Source: Campylobacter rectus
GTDB lineage: Bacteria; Campylobacterota; Campylobacteria; Campylobacterales; Campylobacteraceae
Length of the DNA stretch: 64,000 bases
NCBI RefSeq assembly: GCF_004803795.1
Contig: NZ_CP012543.1
Span: forward strand, 1,984,001-2,048,000
Reading direction: 5' to 3'
In this document: one piece after another, positions 1-8,566 of the stretch
Position numbering within the stretch: the stretch's first letter is position 1
Layout of the letters: each line of letters begins with the position of its first letter
Translations under genes and position numbers: made by a program
Notes under the pieces: model-generated
The model's database searches: none
The model's input: the letters and a program-made list of their open reading frames with translations, nothing else
Told to the model about the DNA's origin: nothing

Positions 1-405
1 TAAAAACACGCCCGAATCTTCTTTTATCTGCTTAGATACTTCTTTTTCGTATATTTTTAGATCGGACAATAAACTGGGGTCATTTTCATTTAATAAGGTA
101 ATTATCCAGCCTAGGTTATCGCCATTTTTTAATAGATATTCCAAAACGACAATTATGTCTTTATTTTTATCAGATACCCTTAATACTTTTATGGGCCTTT
201 TGCCGTGTTTTATGAGTTTATTTTCTGCCACAAAGGCGTCGGGAAACAAAATTTTAATTTCATCCATATGCCTTCTAAGCGTTCTTTCCTTAATACCTAG
301 CTCATCTAAAAGCTGTGTATCGGAAGGATAGATTTCTCTTTTTTCTACCAATCTTTTTAAAATTTCAAAAATAACTAGCGTTTTATTGTTTAAATCTAAC
401 GACAT
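1..405 (-). CDS. HTH transcriptional regulator, C-terminus beyond window
   Basis: Open on the minus strand from ATG at 405 to the window edge, giving 135 residues without a stop. The first 60 residues read as a winged-helix/HTH domain of the kind found in WYL-type regulators: a hydrophobic helix (VIFEILKRLVEKRE), then TQLLDELGIKERTLRRHMDEI as the probable recognition helix pair. No WYL domain is visible in the part present, so the subfamily is not certain. It starts 2 bases after the stop of the csx20-like gene and probably belongs to the CRISPR operon or regulates it. Regulators of this kind often sit next to type III loci; the link to control here is inference. Confidence 0.6.
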   Translation of the reverse strand, partial: MSLDLNNKTLVIFEILKRLVEKREIYPSDTQLLDELGIKERTLRRHMDEIKILFPDAFVAENKLIKHGKRPIKVLRVSDKNKDIIVVLEYLLKNGDNLGWIITLLNENDPSLLSDLKIYEKEVSKQIKEDSGVFL

Positions 406-407
406 TA

Positions 408-785
408 TCAATCCTCATACTCTCTAAATCTTGCGTGTTTAAATTCCCGTTTAATTACGACCTTGCCGTTTTCTACCTGCTCGCTCACGATACGCTTAGT
501 AGTTGCATATACGGCGATCAGACCCATATTTTTAGCAAATCTTATCATATTGTAAGTCGCTCCAAAATCGCCTTGCACCAGCAATACGTCGCCCGATTTC
601 GCTTGCGATCTAAGTTTGTCTTTATAAGTTTCAACGACTTTTATTACGCTTTTTTCGGACGGGTCGATATCGCTCCACTTTGCATCGGCTATATTTACAA
701 ATTTATCAATATTTAAATTTTTCCTCGCACCTTCTTCTTGCTCCGGCGTCAAGGCATGGTTTATTAGTATAAAAAGAGTTTTCAT
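408..785 (-). CDS. csx20: Csx20-like CRISPR-associated protein (candidate ring nuclease)
   Basis: A 125-residue protein with a start typical of the Csx15/Csx16/Csx20 group: a short beta strand (MKTLFILINH) and then the signature LTPEQ (residues 12-16). A later GDVLLVQGDFGATYNM segment gives a Rossmann/CARF-like core. Csx20 proteins have been predicted, and related families shown, to degrade cyclic oligoadenylates, which switches off type III ancillary effectors. It overlaps the csx1-type gene upstream by 4 bases (stop/start coupled), which fits an off-switch made together with the effectors. The family call rests on the LTPEQ motif, size and context; enzyme activity is inference. Confidence 0.65.
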   Translation of the reverse strand: MKTLFILINHALTPEQEEGARKNLNIDKFVNIADAKWSDIDPSEKSVIKVVETYKDKLRSQAKSGDVLLVQGDFGATYNMIRFAKNMGLIAVYATTKRIVSEQVENGKVVIKREFKHARFREYED

Positions 786-2083
786 TTGTTTGAGTCCAGA
801 ATATCATCATCTATGCAGAATTTTTTATACTCATCCAAAAGCTGCTTAAACTTTAACTTTGTATTTTCTATCTCATCGCTGCTGTTTCCGTGAGCTAAGT
901 TATTTCTCAACCCCTCGGCATCAAAGATAAAATTTCTAAAATTTTCAATATTTGGAATTCTTTCTAATTTATCGCAGATTAAATTTTTTATATCACACAG
1001 ATGCTCCTTGGCTTTTTTCTCGCTAAGTCCAAAATGAGTTTGCGCCTTTTCTGTGCCAAATAAATAAGATTTCATCTTCCTGCCGATTTTTACTAAATTT
1101 CTAGATTGATTGGTTAAATCATAAGAATCAAAAAATTTACTATTTTTAAATTCTTTGACATATGCTTCAACCTTAGGATCAAAATTTTCTAATCCCCGCA
1201 CGCAATAGTAACCAATCCCCTCAAATAACAAGGTTATAGCGTTCAGCAAATAACCTTTTTTATTGAGCACCTTTGCTATTTCATATAGCTTTTGGAAGTC
1301 CTTTTTTCGGCTAATCCGTTTTAAATCCTCTATATGCTCTTTGATTTTATCAAGACTGGCTTTGAAAGTAAAAATTTGCTCGTTCTTTTTGATATTTTCT
1401 ATGTATTGCAAAACTATGTCGAAGCGATTTTCCAGCGCTTTTAATGAATTCGCAAGAATATCATTCGAAAATTTTGTTAGCTCGCCTCTTAAATTTTCAA
1501 AATCCTCGTTTTTGAACGCCGCCACAAACGAAACAGTATAATTTTTATCGAAAGTTTCGAGCATATATGACATATTTGCAAGCTCTAAGTATTCTTTTAA
1601 ATCAATGATTTCATAATCTTCTTGGAATTTTATCTCTTTTGCGAAAAATATATGTTTGATTTTATCCGTATTATTTAGACTTTGAGAGATAAGCGAAATG
1701 GTAGCTAAAATAGGGATATGTCTAAATCCATGAGTTAGATCGATTATATACTCTTCGTTGTCCGACGTTACATCATTTATGATGCGTAAAATTTTGTAAA
1801 AATCTTTATCGCCATCTATGAAATTTTCATCCTTAAAAAATTCACAATATTCTATATCAAATTCTTTTTTTAAAACTTCTATGTTAGTATCTTTAGCATC
1901 TTTAGTGAAAATAGACATGATGTTTTGCTCGCCAAAATTATCAATTAGAAGTGGGAGCATATTTGTATATCTTTGTTTCTTTAAAGAGTAAAAACTGCCT
2001 AGTTTATCATCATATCTATAAATGGGTCTATCCTCAAATTTTTCTTTTGCGCGCCCTATACCTAAAATTGTTACAACTTTCAT
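782..2083 (-). CDS. csx1: Csx1-family CARF-HEPN ribonuclease (DxTHG motif protein)
   Basis: A 433-residue two-domain protein. The N-terminal CARF domain has the DxTHG ligand-loop motif (D115-L-T-H-G119, followed by FRHIP). The C-terminal HEPN domain has the catalytic R-x4-H motif (R393, H398 in RNNLAHG). In the family, cyclic oligoadenylate made by Cas10 binds the CARF dimer and turns on non-specific RNA cleavage by HEPN. Both motifs are intact, so an active effector is expected. It lies between a membrane CARF protein and a Csx20-like protein, so this locus has two effectors and a possible off-switch. The length suits Csx1/TM1812-type proteins. Confidence 0.85.
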   Translation of the reverse strand: MKVVTILGIGRAKEKFEDRPIYRYDDKLGSFYSLKKQRYTNMLPLLIDNFGEQNIMSIFTKDAKDTNIEVLKKEFDIEYCEFFKDENFIDGDKDFYKILRIINDVTSDNEEYIIDLTHGFRHIPILATISLISQSLNNTDKIKHIFFAKEIKFQEDYEIIDLKEYLELANMSYMLETFDKNYTVSFVAAFKNEDFENLRGELTKFSNDILANSLKALENRFDIVLQYIENIKKNEQIFTFKASLDKIKEHIEDLKRISRKKDFQKLYEIAKVLNKKGYLLNAITLLFEGIGYYCVRGLENFDPKVEAYVKEFKNSKFFDSYDLTNQSRNLVKIGRKMKSYLFGTEKAQTHFGLSEKKAKEHLCDIKNLICDKLERIPNIENFRNFIFDAEGLRNNLAHGNSSDEIENTKLKFKQLLDEYKKFCIDDDILDSNK

Positions 2084-2086
2084 ATT

Positions 2087-2881
2087 TTACTCCTCATTTT
2101 GCATATAAGTTAAATCATAGTGTTTGACGGTATAATCGCTAGTGGAGACGTACTGCAAATGCCTGTCGTTTGGTATCGCAAACATCGCTCCGGCTATACT
2201 TATCGCCTTTTGTCCTCCCGTAACGTCAAAGACGATATCGTCTTCCATAAAGCCCTCTTGCTTGAGCTGGTTATATACGCTTTCTAAAAATTTATAGACG
2301 CTTTTTGCGTCTTCGAAATTCTTTATATATCGTACATTCGCCATATCCGCAAGCTCCTTGCCGAAGAGATTTTGGACGCATTTTAAGAATTTATCTTTAT
2401 CGCCGAAAGATTGCTCGGAGCAAACGACTATTATATTTTTAAGTTCTTGTTTATGATAATCTATCGCTTTAAGCGGCATTCTGTAATTATTTCTTCCATA
2501 CTCATCGATAGTTTTAAATTTCAAAATTTCTTCTATTCCGCTATTATTTTCACTTAAAAATAGCACCAGAACTTTAGCTCTTTTGGGTCTATCATTTATA
2601 CATATATCGACATTAGGGATGTCTTTGGGAATTATTCGTTTGATTACCACAAAAATCGCTATAGAGCCTAAAATTTGAACCGCCATAGTGCCGTCTTTGG
2701 CGCTCCATTTTAAAATTTCGCCGCCGAAAATTTTATCTAGTAGCGACGACATTCCGTCCGGCAACCAAGCGAAAAACAGCAATACTCCCGCGATGATAAA
2801 AAACGCCCTATACCCTAAAAGAGAACTTCCCAAAAGCGAAACGACTATTTTTTGAAAATTTCTTTTTTCATAATACGTCAT
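2087..2881 (-). CDS. Membrane-anchored CARF-domain protein (Cam1-like architecture)
   Basis: A 264-residue protein. Two hydrophobic segments (about residues 24-40 and 64-84) precede a soluble CARF-like domain (about 103-255). That domain has an opening strand KVLVLFLSENN and the CARF loop DVTGGQKAIS (219-228). The order, membrane first and sensor second, is that of Cam1, a type III effector that depolarises the membrane on binding cyclic tetra-adenylate. Cam1 is described as smaller with one membrane helix, so this may be a relative with a helical hairpin or a separate CARF-TM family. It overlaps the RAMP gene upstream by 4 bases and is followed 3 bases later by csx1. There is no HEPN or nuclease motif, so the membrane segments are the likely effector. 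Confidence 0.75.
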   Translation of the reverse strand: MTYYEKRNFQKIVVSLLGSSLLGYRAFFIIAGVLLFFAWLPDGMSSLLDKIFGGEILKWSAKDGTMAVQILGSIAIFVVIKRIIPKDIPNVDICINDRPKRAKVLVLFLSENNSGIEEILKFKTIDEYGRNNYRMPLKAIDYHKQELKNIIVVCSEQSFGDKDKFLKCVQNLFGKELADMANVRYIKNFEDAKSVYKFLESVYNQLKQEGFMEDDIVFDVTGGQKAISIAGAMFAIPNDRHLQYVSTSDYTVKHYDLTYMQNEE

Positions 2882-4635
2882 TTTTTATATCCTCGATTAT
2901 TTCTGCTATTATTGTGATTTCGTCCATTAGGACTTTGTAGCGGCTTTTGCGGCTTTGAATACTCAACCATACCAGAGTACGGGCTTAAACGCTCATTGTA
3001 GCTTTTGGCTCCCGAGAATTCATTCCTTTCTTGATGGTTATTTTTTCCTTTAAAGTATTCGGAATTCTCATTCTCTAGCTGCTGATACCGCAATAGTCTT
3101 GAATCCTTATAACCCACGCTTGCCATTTTACGAAGTTCTGTTAGCTGCTCAGTATTAAGCCAATTCGGTACAAATTCATTCATTTGCTTTTCAAATTCTT
3201 TTAGATATTCATCTTGACTATATTTTAATTCTTTTAGCGTAAGTTTTATATCGATTTTTCCGTAACCGTAGGGCTTAGCAAAGCCGATATTGTGCATAAA
3301 TTTATCGCTTCTACCGTGAAAAGTTATTGCGCTTAACAACGCTCCGATTTCGACCTTTTTAAGATTATGAAATACGATTTTGCCCTTAAAAACAGTATTC
3401 GCAGAAAGCGGTTTAAATTTAACTTTCATCTTTTCATTATCATTTCCGACGCTTAGCCGCTCTACGTCCTCATGCAGCGGATAGCGTTTATATCCTCTGA
3501 TTTTTGCTTCTTTGCTCATAAGCGTTATATACGAACCATTTGGTCGCTGCTCTAAATAATTTGGATAATAACTAGGATTAGGCGTACCAAATACCCCTTC
3601 CTTCGGAGCTTCAAATCGCTCGAAACTCGATTTCAGATGCGAAAAATACACTCGTCCTTTTAGGGCTTTGTCGCCTTTAACGGTTCCGAAAATTGTTTCA
3701 GCTAAATCAAATTTTGTTTCGTCGCCTACTTGCCTTGCTGCTTCGAAAATAGTTTTTTTGTAAGCGAGCTTGAAAAGCTGCGTTAAGCCAATAGCCGTTA
3801 TCCTACCGCCATTATCTTTCGTATAAAAAATAGGGATTTTTTCACCCTTGCCCTCGTTAAATTTTTCTTTCCAATATTGCCCGTCTATGGAATCTTTATT
3901 TTCAAAATAAACCTTTTTAAAATCCTCAAAAACACTCTTATCTAACTGAATTTTATTGCCATTTTTTGCAAAAACGAATTCGTGTTTTTTATTGCCTATA
4001 TCACCGGTAAATACAAGCGTCCCTATTTTAGATGAATTTTTATCTATTTGCGCTCTAGTTATATTGCGCCTACCCTCTTCGATATATGTTAAAAATTTTA
4101 CTTCACGGGATATTATGCATTTTTCATATTTATTTTTGGCTGTTCCTAGCTTACGGGCAAATGCAAATTCACTTCCCATCTTGTCGTAACTGATAGTCAA
4201 TGGTCTTCCGCAATCTTCTATCATATAACCATTATCATTTTTAACCAAAAATCCACAACCCTCAGCTACTCCAACCAAATTTTTTCTATCCGTCATATCC
4301 CTAACGCCAAGATGCTTTTTATGTTTTCCTTCGTCTATGCGAATTTTACTAAAACTCATTATCTCAAGGACATTTCTTATCATGCCTTTTATACTGGTTG
4401 CAGGTATATAATACTCTTTGGCGTCTTTTTCATTTATAAAGTGGCAAAATTCGCTAGGATTTTTGCTATCTTTTATAAAAATAGAGCTTTTGGCGGTTAC
4501 CTCTAGCTCGATTACGCCGCTTTCGCCGTCTTTAAACGGCACGTCATGGATATTTTTAAGAATATCCTCACCGACCCACGGAGGGTAGAAAATTTTATCG
4601 TTTAGAGGTACGAAATTATATGGGGCGGTTATCAT
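2878..4635 (-). CDS. Type III RAMP protein, TIGR03986-like (Cas7-type)
   Basis: A 585-residue RAMP-superfamily protein. The N-terminal part has the RAMP helix signature (IPATSIKGMIRNVLEIM, about residues 77-93). A C-terminal part has a glycine-rich loop (GFAKPYGYGKI). It matches what I recall of the TIGR03986 family, found in type III-D-like loci. Its likely role is an extra Cas7-like backbone subunit of the effector complex binding crRNA. The last about 70 residues are polar and low in complexity (Asn, Ser, Arg, Lys) and look disordered. It overlaps both neighbours by 4 bases, so it is translated as part of the operon. Assignment to TIGR03986 is from memory; RAMP membership is clear. Confidence 0.75.
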   Translation of the reverse strand: MITAPYNFVPLNDKIFYPPWVGEDILKNIHDVPFKDGESGVIELEVTAKSSIFIKDSKNPSEFCHFINEKDAKEYYIPATSIKGMIRNVLEIMSFSKIRIDEGKHKKHLGVRDMTDRKNLVGVAEGCGFLVKNDNGYMIEDCGRPLTISYDKMGSEFAFARKLGTAKNKYEKCIISREVKFLTYIEEGRRNITRAQIDKNSSKIGTLVFTGDIGNKKHEFVFAKNGNKIQLDKSVFEDFKKVYFENKDSIDGQYWKEKFNEGKGEKIPIFYTKDNGGRITAIGLTQLFKLAYKKTIFEAARQVGDETKFDLAETIFGTVKGDKALKGRVYFSHLKSSFERFEAPKEGVFGTPNPSYYPNYLEQRPNGSYITLMSKEAKIRGYKRYPLHEDVERLSVGNDNEKMKVKFKPLSANTVFKGKIVFHNLKKVEIGALLSAITFHGRSDKFMHNIGFAKPYGYGKIDIKLTLKELKYSQDEYLKEFEKQMNEFVPNWLNTEQLTELRKMASVGYKDSRLLRYQQLENENSEYFKGKNNHQERNEFSGAKSYNERLSPYSGMVEYSKPQKPLQSPNGRNHNNSRNNRGYKK

Positions 4636-5081
4636 TTTTTATCCTTTTTAAAACCTGCAAATACTATCTTTTGAAGCCTAGAAACTTTCAAATTTTCGCA
4701 ATATTTATCTTCTTGTTTATCCCAAATTTGAACCATTTTTATTTTGACATCCTTGAATTTAGTAGAAAATTCGGGTTTAAATTTAGAATGAAATTCTTTA
4801 ACATTGGGGTTTTCCTTCGGATCTAAATTTACGCCCCTTAACTCCGCCTCATCGATAAACCAAGCGTCGTTTATCTGGCGGATAGAAATGCTTTTCTTCA
4901 AATTTGCATTAAAAAAATGCGCCTCGTAAATAAGCTCATCTTTACCCAAACTAGGAGCTCGTTCGCCCGCTAAAAATAGATGCTTCTCATCGATTTTCTC
5001 GCCCATTAGCTGGATATAGCCTTCATAGCCCTTCAAATTCTCATTGACATATCTTAAAATTTCATCTCTATTTTTTCTCAT
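4632..5081 (-). CDS. Small type III CRISPR-associated protein (TIGR04423-like)
   Basis: A 149-residue soluble protein with no membrane segment and no catalytic motif that I recognise. It has short alternating charged and hydrophobic strands (GYIQLMGEKIDEKHLFLAG, then SISIRQINDAWFIDEAEL). Size, composition and position between two RAMP genes agree with the TIGR04423 family of type III proteins. The last part (VSRLQKIVFAGFKKDKK) is basic. It overlaps the double-Cas7 gene upstream by 14 bases and the RAMP gene downstream by 4. Its role in the complex is unknown. A small-subunit or scaffold role is a guess. Confidence 0.55.
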   Translation of the reverse strand: MRKNRDEILRYVNENLKGYEGYIQLMGEKIDEKHLFLAGERAPSLGKDELIYEAHFFNANLKKSISIRQINDAWFIDEAELRGVNLDPKENPNVKEFHSKFKPEFSTKFKDVKIKMVQIWDKQEDKYCENLKVSRLQKIVFAGFKKDKK

Positions 5082-6468
5082 CTGCTAACTCCAATCTTTT
5101 GCCGTTTTTCACGACTTCGCCTTTAAAAAATCCATATCCTTTGGTTGTCGCCCCGCCAAGCGGTAAATGCCCTTTGATTACGTCGTTTAAAGCAGCTTCA
5201 AATGCATCCAAGGACGCCTTTGACACATTACTTTTTACTAAAATTTCAACACAAAAACCGCTTCTTTTTTTGCCCTTTTTATCTGTTTTATCTGGCTCTA
5301 TCTCAACTTCTATCTCAAAATTATTTCGTTGAGCGATCGCTTTTTCTTGAAACAAAGCCGCGTCTATAGCTCCGCCCGTGAAGCGGTCAATACTAACGTG
5401 TTCGAAAACCTTCGTATCTTTTACTTCGTCGTAATCTAAAAAGCAATCACTTAACAAGATTTTGCCCTTAGCGCCATTTTCGGTTTTGCTTTTTTCATAG
5501 CCGAAAATTTCTCTTACGGCTTGGTTTTCATTGCCGACCTTGGCTTTTTCGCTGAATTGCTTGTTAATTTTATTGAAATAAAATGCCGTTCGGTGCGATA
5601 ATGCACCCTTTACCGAGCTCGCCGGAATTAAAATTTTTTGTTTGCTAAGCTTTCCGGTTTTATAGTCTATCACACTCTCAAGCGCAGGCGTTTGATCGGC
5701 TTCGTTATCGCCAAATCCGCTTCCAAACATAAAGAAATCATCAGGCGAAATTTTGAGCTCATATTTAATAAATTTCTCATTTATTTCGCCTTTTAGGTCA
5801 AAATCGCTAAGTCCATGAGGGTTGTCATTTAAACTACTTGTATACTCATAGAGCTCAAATTCTCCCCATTTTATCTCTAAAATTCCAAGCGAGCCAAAGC
5901 CTTTCGAGCTTCCGCCGCCAAGCCTTAGCGTAGGATCGCAAAGCAAATTTAAAATTTCCTCAAACTCCTCTTTGCTCCCGTCAAGCTCAAGTGAAAATTT
6001 AAATCTAGTGCCTTTAAATACGACTTCCTCGTCAAATTTACCGGCATCTTTTGCCGCACCATTCGCGCCTATGGCGACGTGATCTCTGATAGGCAGAATA
6101 TCAAAAAGTCGCAAAAATTCGCTCTTTCCTGAAAGCAATTGCTCGCAAACCTTGCCGTTTTCATCGACAAGTAAGGCATTAGATACGATTAATCTTGAAC
6201 CAATCAAATTTAAATTTTCGTCTTCGCTTTCTTTTTCGCTCCGACCCTTTCCCTCGTGCTTGGTTCCAAAAATTTCATTCGTAGTATCTTTGCTGGTATT
6301 ATCTTCAAACGCCCTACGCAAAATCCCTGCAACCGAAGTGCCTAAGATCATCGGCAAGCCGTTAAAATCTCTTTGCGCCGGTGCATCCAAAAATAGATCA
6401 TTTTTGCCACCGCCGACTTTTAGTGGAGTTTTGGCCTCTATGATAATATGCGCTAAAAATCTTTTCAT
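5068..6468 (-). CDS. Double Cas7-like (Csm3-type) RAMP fusion
   Basis: A 466-residue protein made of two Cas7/Csm3-like RAMP domains. The first (about 1-200) has KVGGGKNDLFLDAPAQRD followed by GLPMILGTSVAGILRR, matching the Csm3 region that holds the target-cleaving Asp (candidates D28/D34), and closes with LGGGSSKGFGSLG. The second has IPASSVKGALSHRTAF, the Csm3 signature RFTGGAIDAALFQE, and a closing loop LPLGGATTKGYGFF. In type III-D, fused Cas7 proteins form several backbone positions as one chain. It overlaps csx10 upstream by 4 bases. Backbone function follows from the family; which Asp cleaves RNA is inferred by analogy. Confidence 0.8.
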   Translation of the reverse strand: MKRFLAHIIIEAKTPLKVGGGKNDLFLDAPAQRDFNGLPMILGTSVAGILRRAFEDNTSKDTTNEIFGTKHEGKGRSEKESEDENLNLIGSRLIVSNALLVDENGKVCEQLLSGKSEFLRLFDILPIRDHVAIGANGAAKDAGKFDEEVVFKGTRFKFSLELDGSKEEFEEILNLLCDPTLRLGGGSSKGFGSLGILEIKWGEFELYEYTSSLNDNPHGLSDFDLKGEINEKFIKYELKISPDDFFMFGSGFGDNEADQTPALESVIDYKTGKLSKQKILIPASSVKGALSHRTAFYFNKINKQFSEKAKVGNENQAVREIFGYEKSKTENGAKGKILLSDCFLDYDEVKDTKVFEHVSIDRFTGGAIDAALFQEKAIAQRNNFEIEVEIEPDKTDKKGKKRSGFCVEILVKSNVSKASLDAFEAALNDVIKGHLPLGGATTKGYGFFKGEVVKNGKRLELADEKK

Positions 6469-7997
6469 TGCTTTTCTCCTGTGATTCTTGGCATTTGCAT
6501 TGATAAAAGTAGAGCAAATTTAAGCGGGCAAGGATCGCCTGCTACTTCTTTTACGAGCGTATCGCCGCACCCGCCTTCTACCAAGACACTTTTATCGTTT
6601 CTTTTTTCGCAGTTCCAATTTACGCTTCTTACACCATTTCGCATAAATTTAGATATTTGAGCCACTATATTTTCGTTCTTTTCCGCGATACTTTCATTTT
6701 TAATCTCTTCGATTTGCATTTCGCCATTAACATCTTTTTCTCCGATTACCTTATCGCTAACGGCAACTTCCTTACATATTGATCTTATTGCGCCCCATTG
6801 TGATTTTGAAATTTTGCTAAATTTATCTTTATGACTTTCTATAAAATCAGCCACCCTCTCGGCTATTTCAAGAGCTTGGTCTTTTGCGGTCTGTTTTTGT
6901 TTTAAAAATTCAGCCAAATCACTTTGTATCGGCATTTTTTCAACTGAGCGCTTAGCCTCCACTTCCGCTTGGAATCTTATAGGCCCCTCTTTCACGCTGC
7001 CGCCGTTTAAAAACCACGGATTTATCAGCACTTCGCCAAACCCCTCGCTCAAATACGCTCCGACGCCGTTTTTTAGCGCGGTTATTTGCTCGGCACTTAA
7101 ATTTTTCAAAGCAATGACGCTGCCTTTGTTTATGCAAGCTCGCTCGTAGTCTTTTGTGGCTCTAGCGCCGTTATAAGGGGCAAAATTTGAAATTCTAATC
7201 TGCGTCTTTCCATAATCGACATTATTCGCGCCCAAATTTGGCAAAATGTATTTCACGTCGTAGCTTGGATTGCCGTTTTCGTCAATAAGCGCAAGGCGAG
7301 ATTTGGCATAAATGAAAGTATATCCCTCAGGCGGCGTAAAGGTTTGGATTTCGTCGGTATTTTCTCCGATAAATTTAATCTCTACCGCCCCATACTCCGC
7401 GCTCTTTGATTTGCCGAGTCTAGTTGAGCGCTCTAGCGTCTCTTTCGCTAAAACCATATCCTTTTCGCTTACGCTATGGTCGAATTTAACGCTAAATCGC
7501 CATTTCATTCCGGCTCTAAACGCCTCATAGCCGTACATCTCCTTATCCTTAGAGCGTCTTTTACTTTTATCGTATGCGCTCTTTTGGGAAAAATCTCGAT
7601 CCAGGCTAAGCTGCTTTTTTTCATCATTTATGTAGCCGCTTCGCATCTGTTTTAGCTGGGTAAAATCGTCAAATTTGTTCCGCTCCTCATCTTTATATTT
7701 GCATAACAGATGGTGGTTATAAATTTTGCTGCTGTCAAGCTTTTCGTGAAAATAGGAAAGCGGGATTTTAAAAAATTCTTTACCATCTTTGATCGGCGCA
7801 GCATCGCAAAATTTCACCGCTCCGCTATGAAAAATTTTAAAAGGATCGCTAAAATCACTGTATCTGCTAGCTACCATACCCAAAAATGCGCTTCCCGGGA
7901 TAAAATCAAGCGAGCTCATCTTGCCCTGCGTATTGGAGCTTGCCTGCAAAATAACGGGACTTTTAAAAGTTATCTCAAATCTAAGCTCTCTCATCAC
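6465..7997 (-). CDS. csx10: Csx10-like type III-D RAMP subunit (Cas5-type)
   Basis: A 510-residue RAMP protein. The N-terminus (LRFEITFKSPVILQASS, then LDFIPGSAFLGMVASRY) is typical of Csx10, the Cas5-like subunit that caps the 5' tag end of crRNA in type III-D complexes. A second half has the RAMP-like GVGAYLSEGFGEVLINPWFL loop. A basic helical tail (about 360-460) includes LKQKQTAKDQALEIAERV. Presence of Csx10 is the main reason to call the locus III-D rather than III-A or III-B. It overlaps the single-Cas7 gene upstream by 4 bases. Confidence 0.72.
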   Translation of the reverse strand: MMRELRFEITFKSPVILQASSNTQGKMSSLDFIPGSAFLGMVASRYSDFSDPFKIFHSGAVKFCDAAPIKDGKEFFKIPLSYFHEKLDSSKIYNHHLLCKYKDEERNKFDDFTQLKQMRSGYINDEKKQLSLDRDFSQKSAYDKSKRRSKDKEMYGYEAFRAGMKWRFSVKFDHSVSEKDMVLAKETLERSTRLGKSKSAEYGAVEIKFIGENTDEIQTFTPPEGYTFIYAKSRLALIDENGNPSYDVKYILPNLGANNVDYGKTQIRISNFAPYNGARATKDYERACINKGSVIALKNLSAEQITALKNGVGAYLSEGFGEVLINPWFLNGGSVKEGPIRFQAEVEAKRSVEKMPIQSDLAEFLKQKQTAKDQALEIAERVADFIESHKDKFSKISKSQWGAIRSICKEVAVSDKVIGEKDVNGEMQIEEIKNESIAEKNENIVAQISKFMRNGVRSVNWNCEKRNDKSVLVEGGCGDTLVKEVAGDPCPLKFALLLSMQMPRITGEKQ

Positions 7998-8566
7998 AGC
8001 TCCTTAACTTTAAATTCGCATCTGCCGAGGCCTCGGTTACGGTTTAATCCTATCCGCTTTATCATCCCTAGCGCACGTTTTAAATTTTGGGCGTTTTCGT
8101 CGTCTACGTTTCTTATCTCGCCTTTTAGGCTTATAGGCAAAACAACCTCTATATCTCTTAGCGAATTATCTACCGCGATGCCGTTTTCATCGATTTTAGT
8201 AGCCGAAATGATTTCAAAAAGATTGCGCTGCAAGTTATTCGACGTTATTTCGGCAGCGATTTTTTCGTCTATCGTAGCGCTGCTAAAATAGCACTGTGCC
8301 TGCGTAGTATCGTCGTTTTCGTTTTGCTCGTCGCCACTATCTTTTTGTCCCCCTTTGCTACCTCTAGAGCCAAAGCATTTATCTATATCGTCTTGATCCC
8401 AAAACAGCTCCGCCGCCTCGCGCACAAGCCCCTTTATCGTTTTGCCCGGTACATACGGAAGGCCTGCGGAGTTTTTTACCACATAGCTATCGAGCGCCGC
8501 TCCGCCGCTAAGACCGCTGCTAACATGCCAATAGTCGAAAAATTTAAGCTCATAATTTATCGTCAT
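7994..8566 (-). CDS. csm3: Single-domain Cas7 (Csm3-like) RAMP protein
   Basis: I place the start at ATG 8566 rather than the longer frame opening at 8629. It has a strong GGAGGG ribosome site 6-7 bases upstream and overlaps cas10 by only 17 bases, while the longer form would overlap by 80. The 190-residue product begins MTINYELKFFDYWHVSS. It carries GGAALDSYVVKN followed by GLPYVPGKTIKGLVREA, the Csm3/Cas7 core in which D26 is the expected RNA-cleaving residue. A closing GLGRCEF loop follows. It is probably the backbone subunit next to Cas10. Csm3 is the closest family name; in III-D loci several Csm3-like genes coexist. Confidence 0.75.
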   Translation of the reverse strand: MTINYELKFFDYWHVSSGLSGGAALDSYVVKNSAGLPYVPGKTIKGLVREAAELFWDQDDIDKCFGSRGSKGGQKDSGDEQNENDDTTQAQCYFSSATIDEKIAAEITSNNLQRNLFEIISATKIDENGIAVDNSLRDIEVVLPISLKGEIRNVDDENAQNLKRALGMIKRIGLNRNRGLGRCEFKVKEL

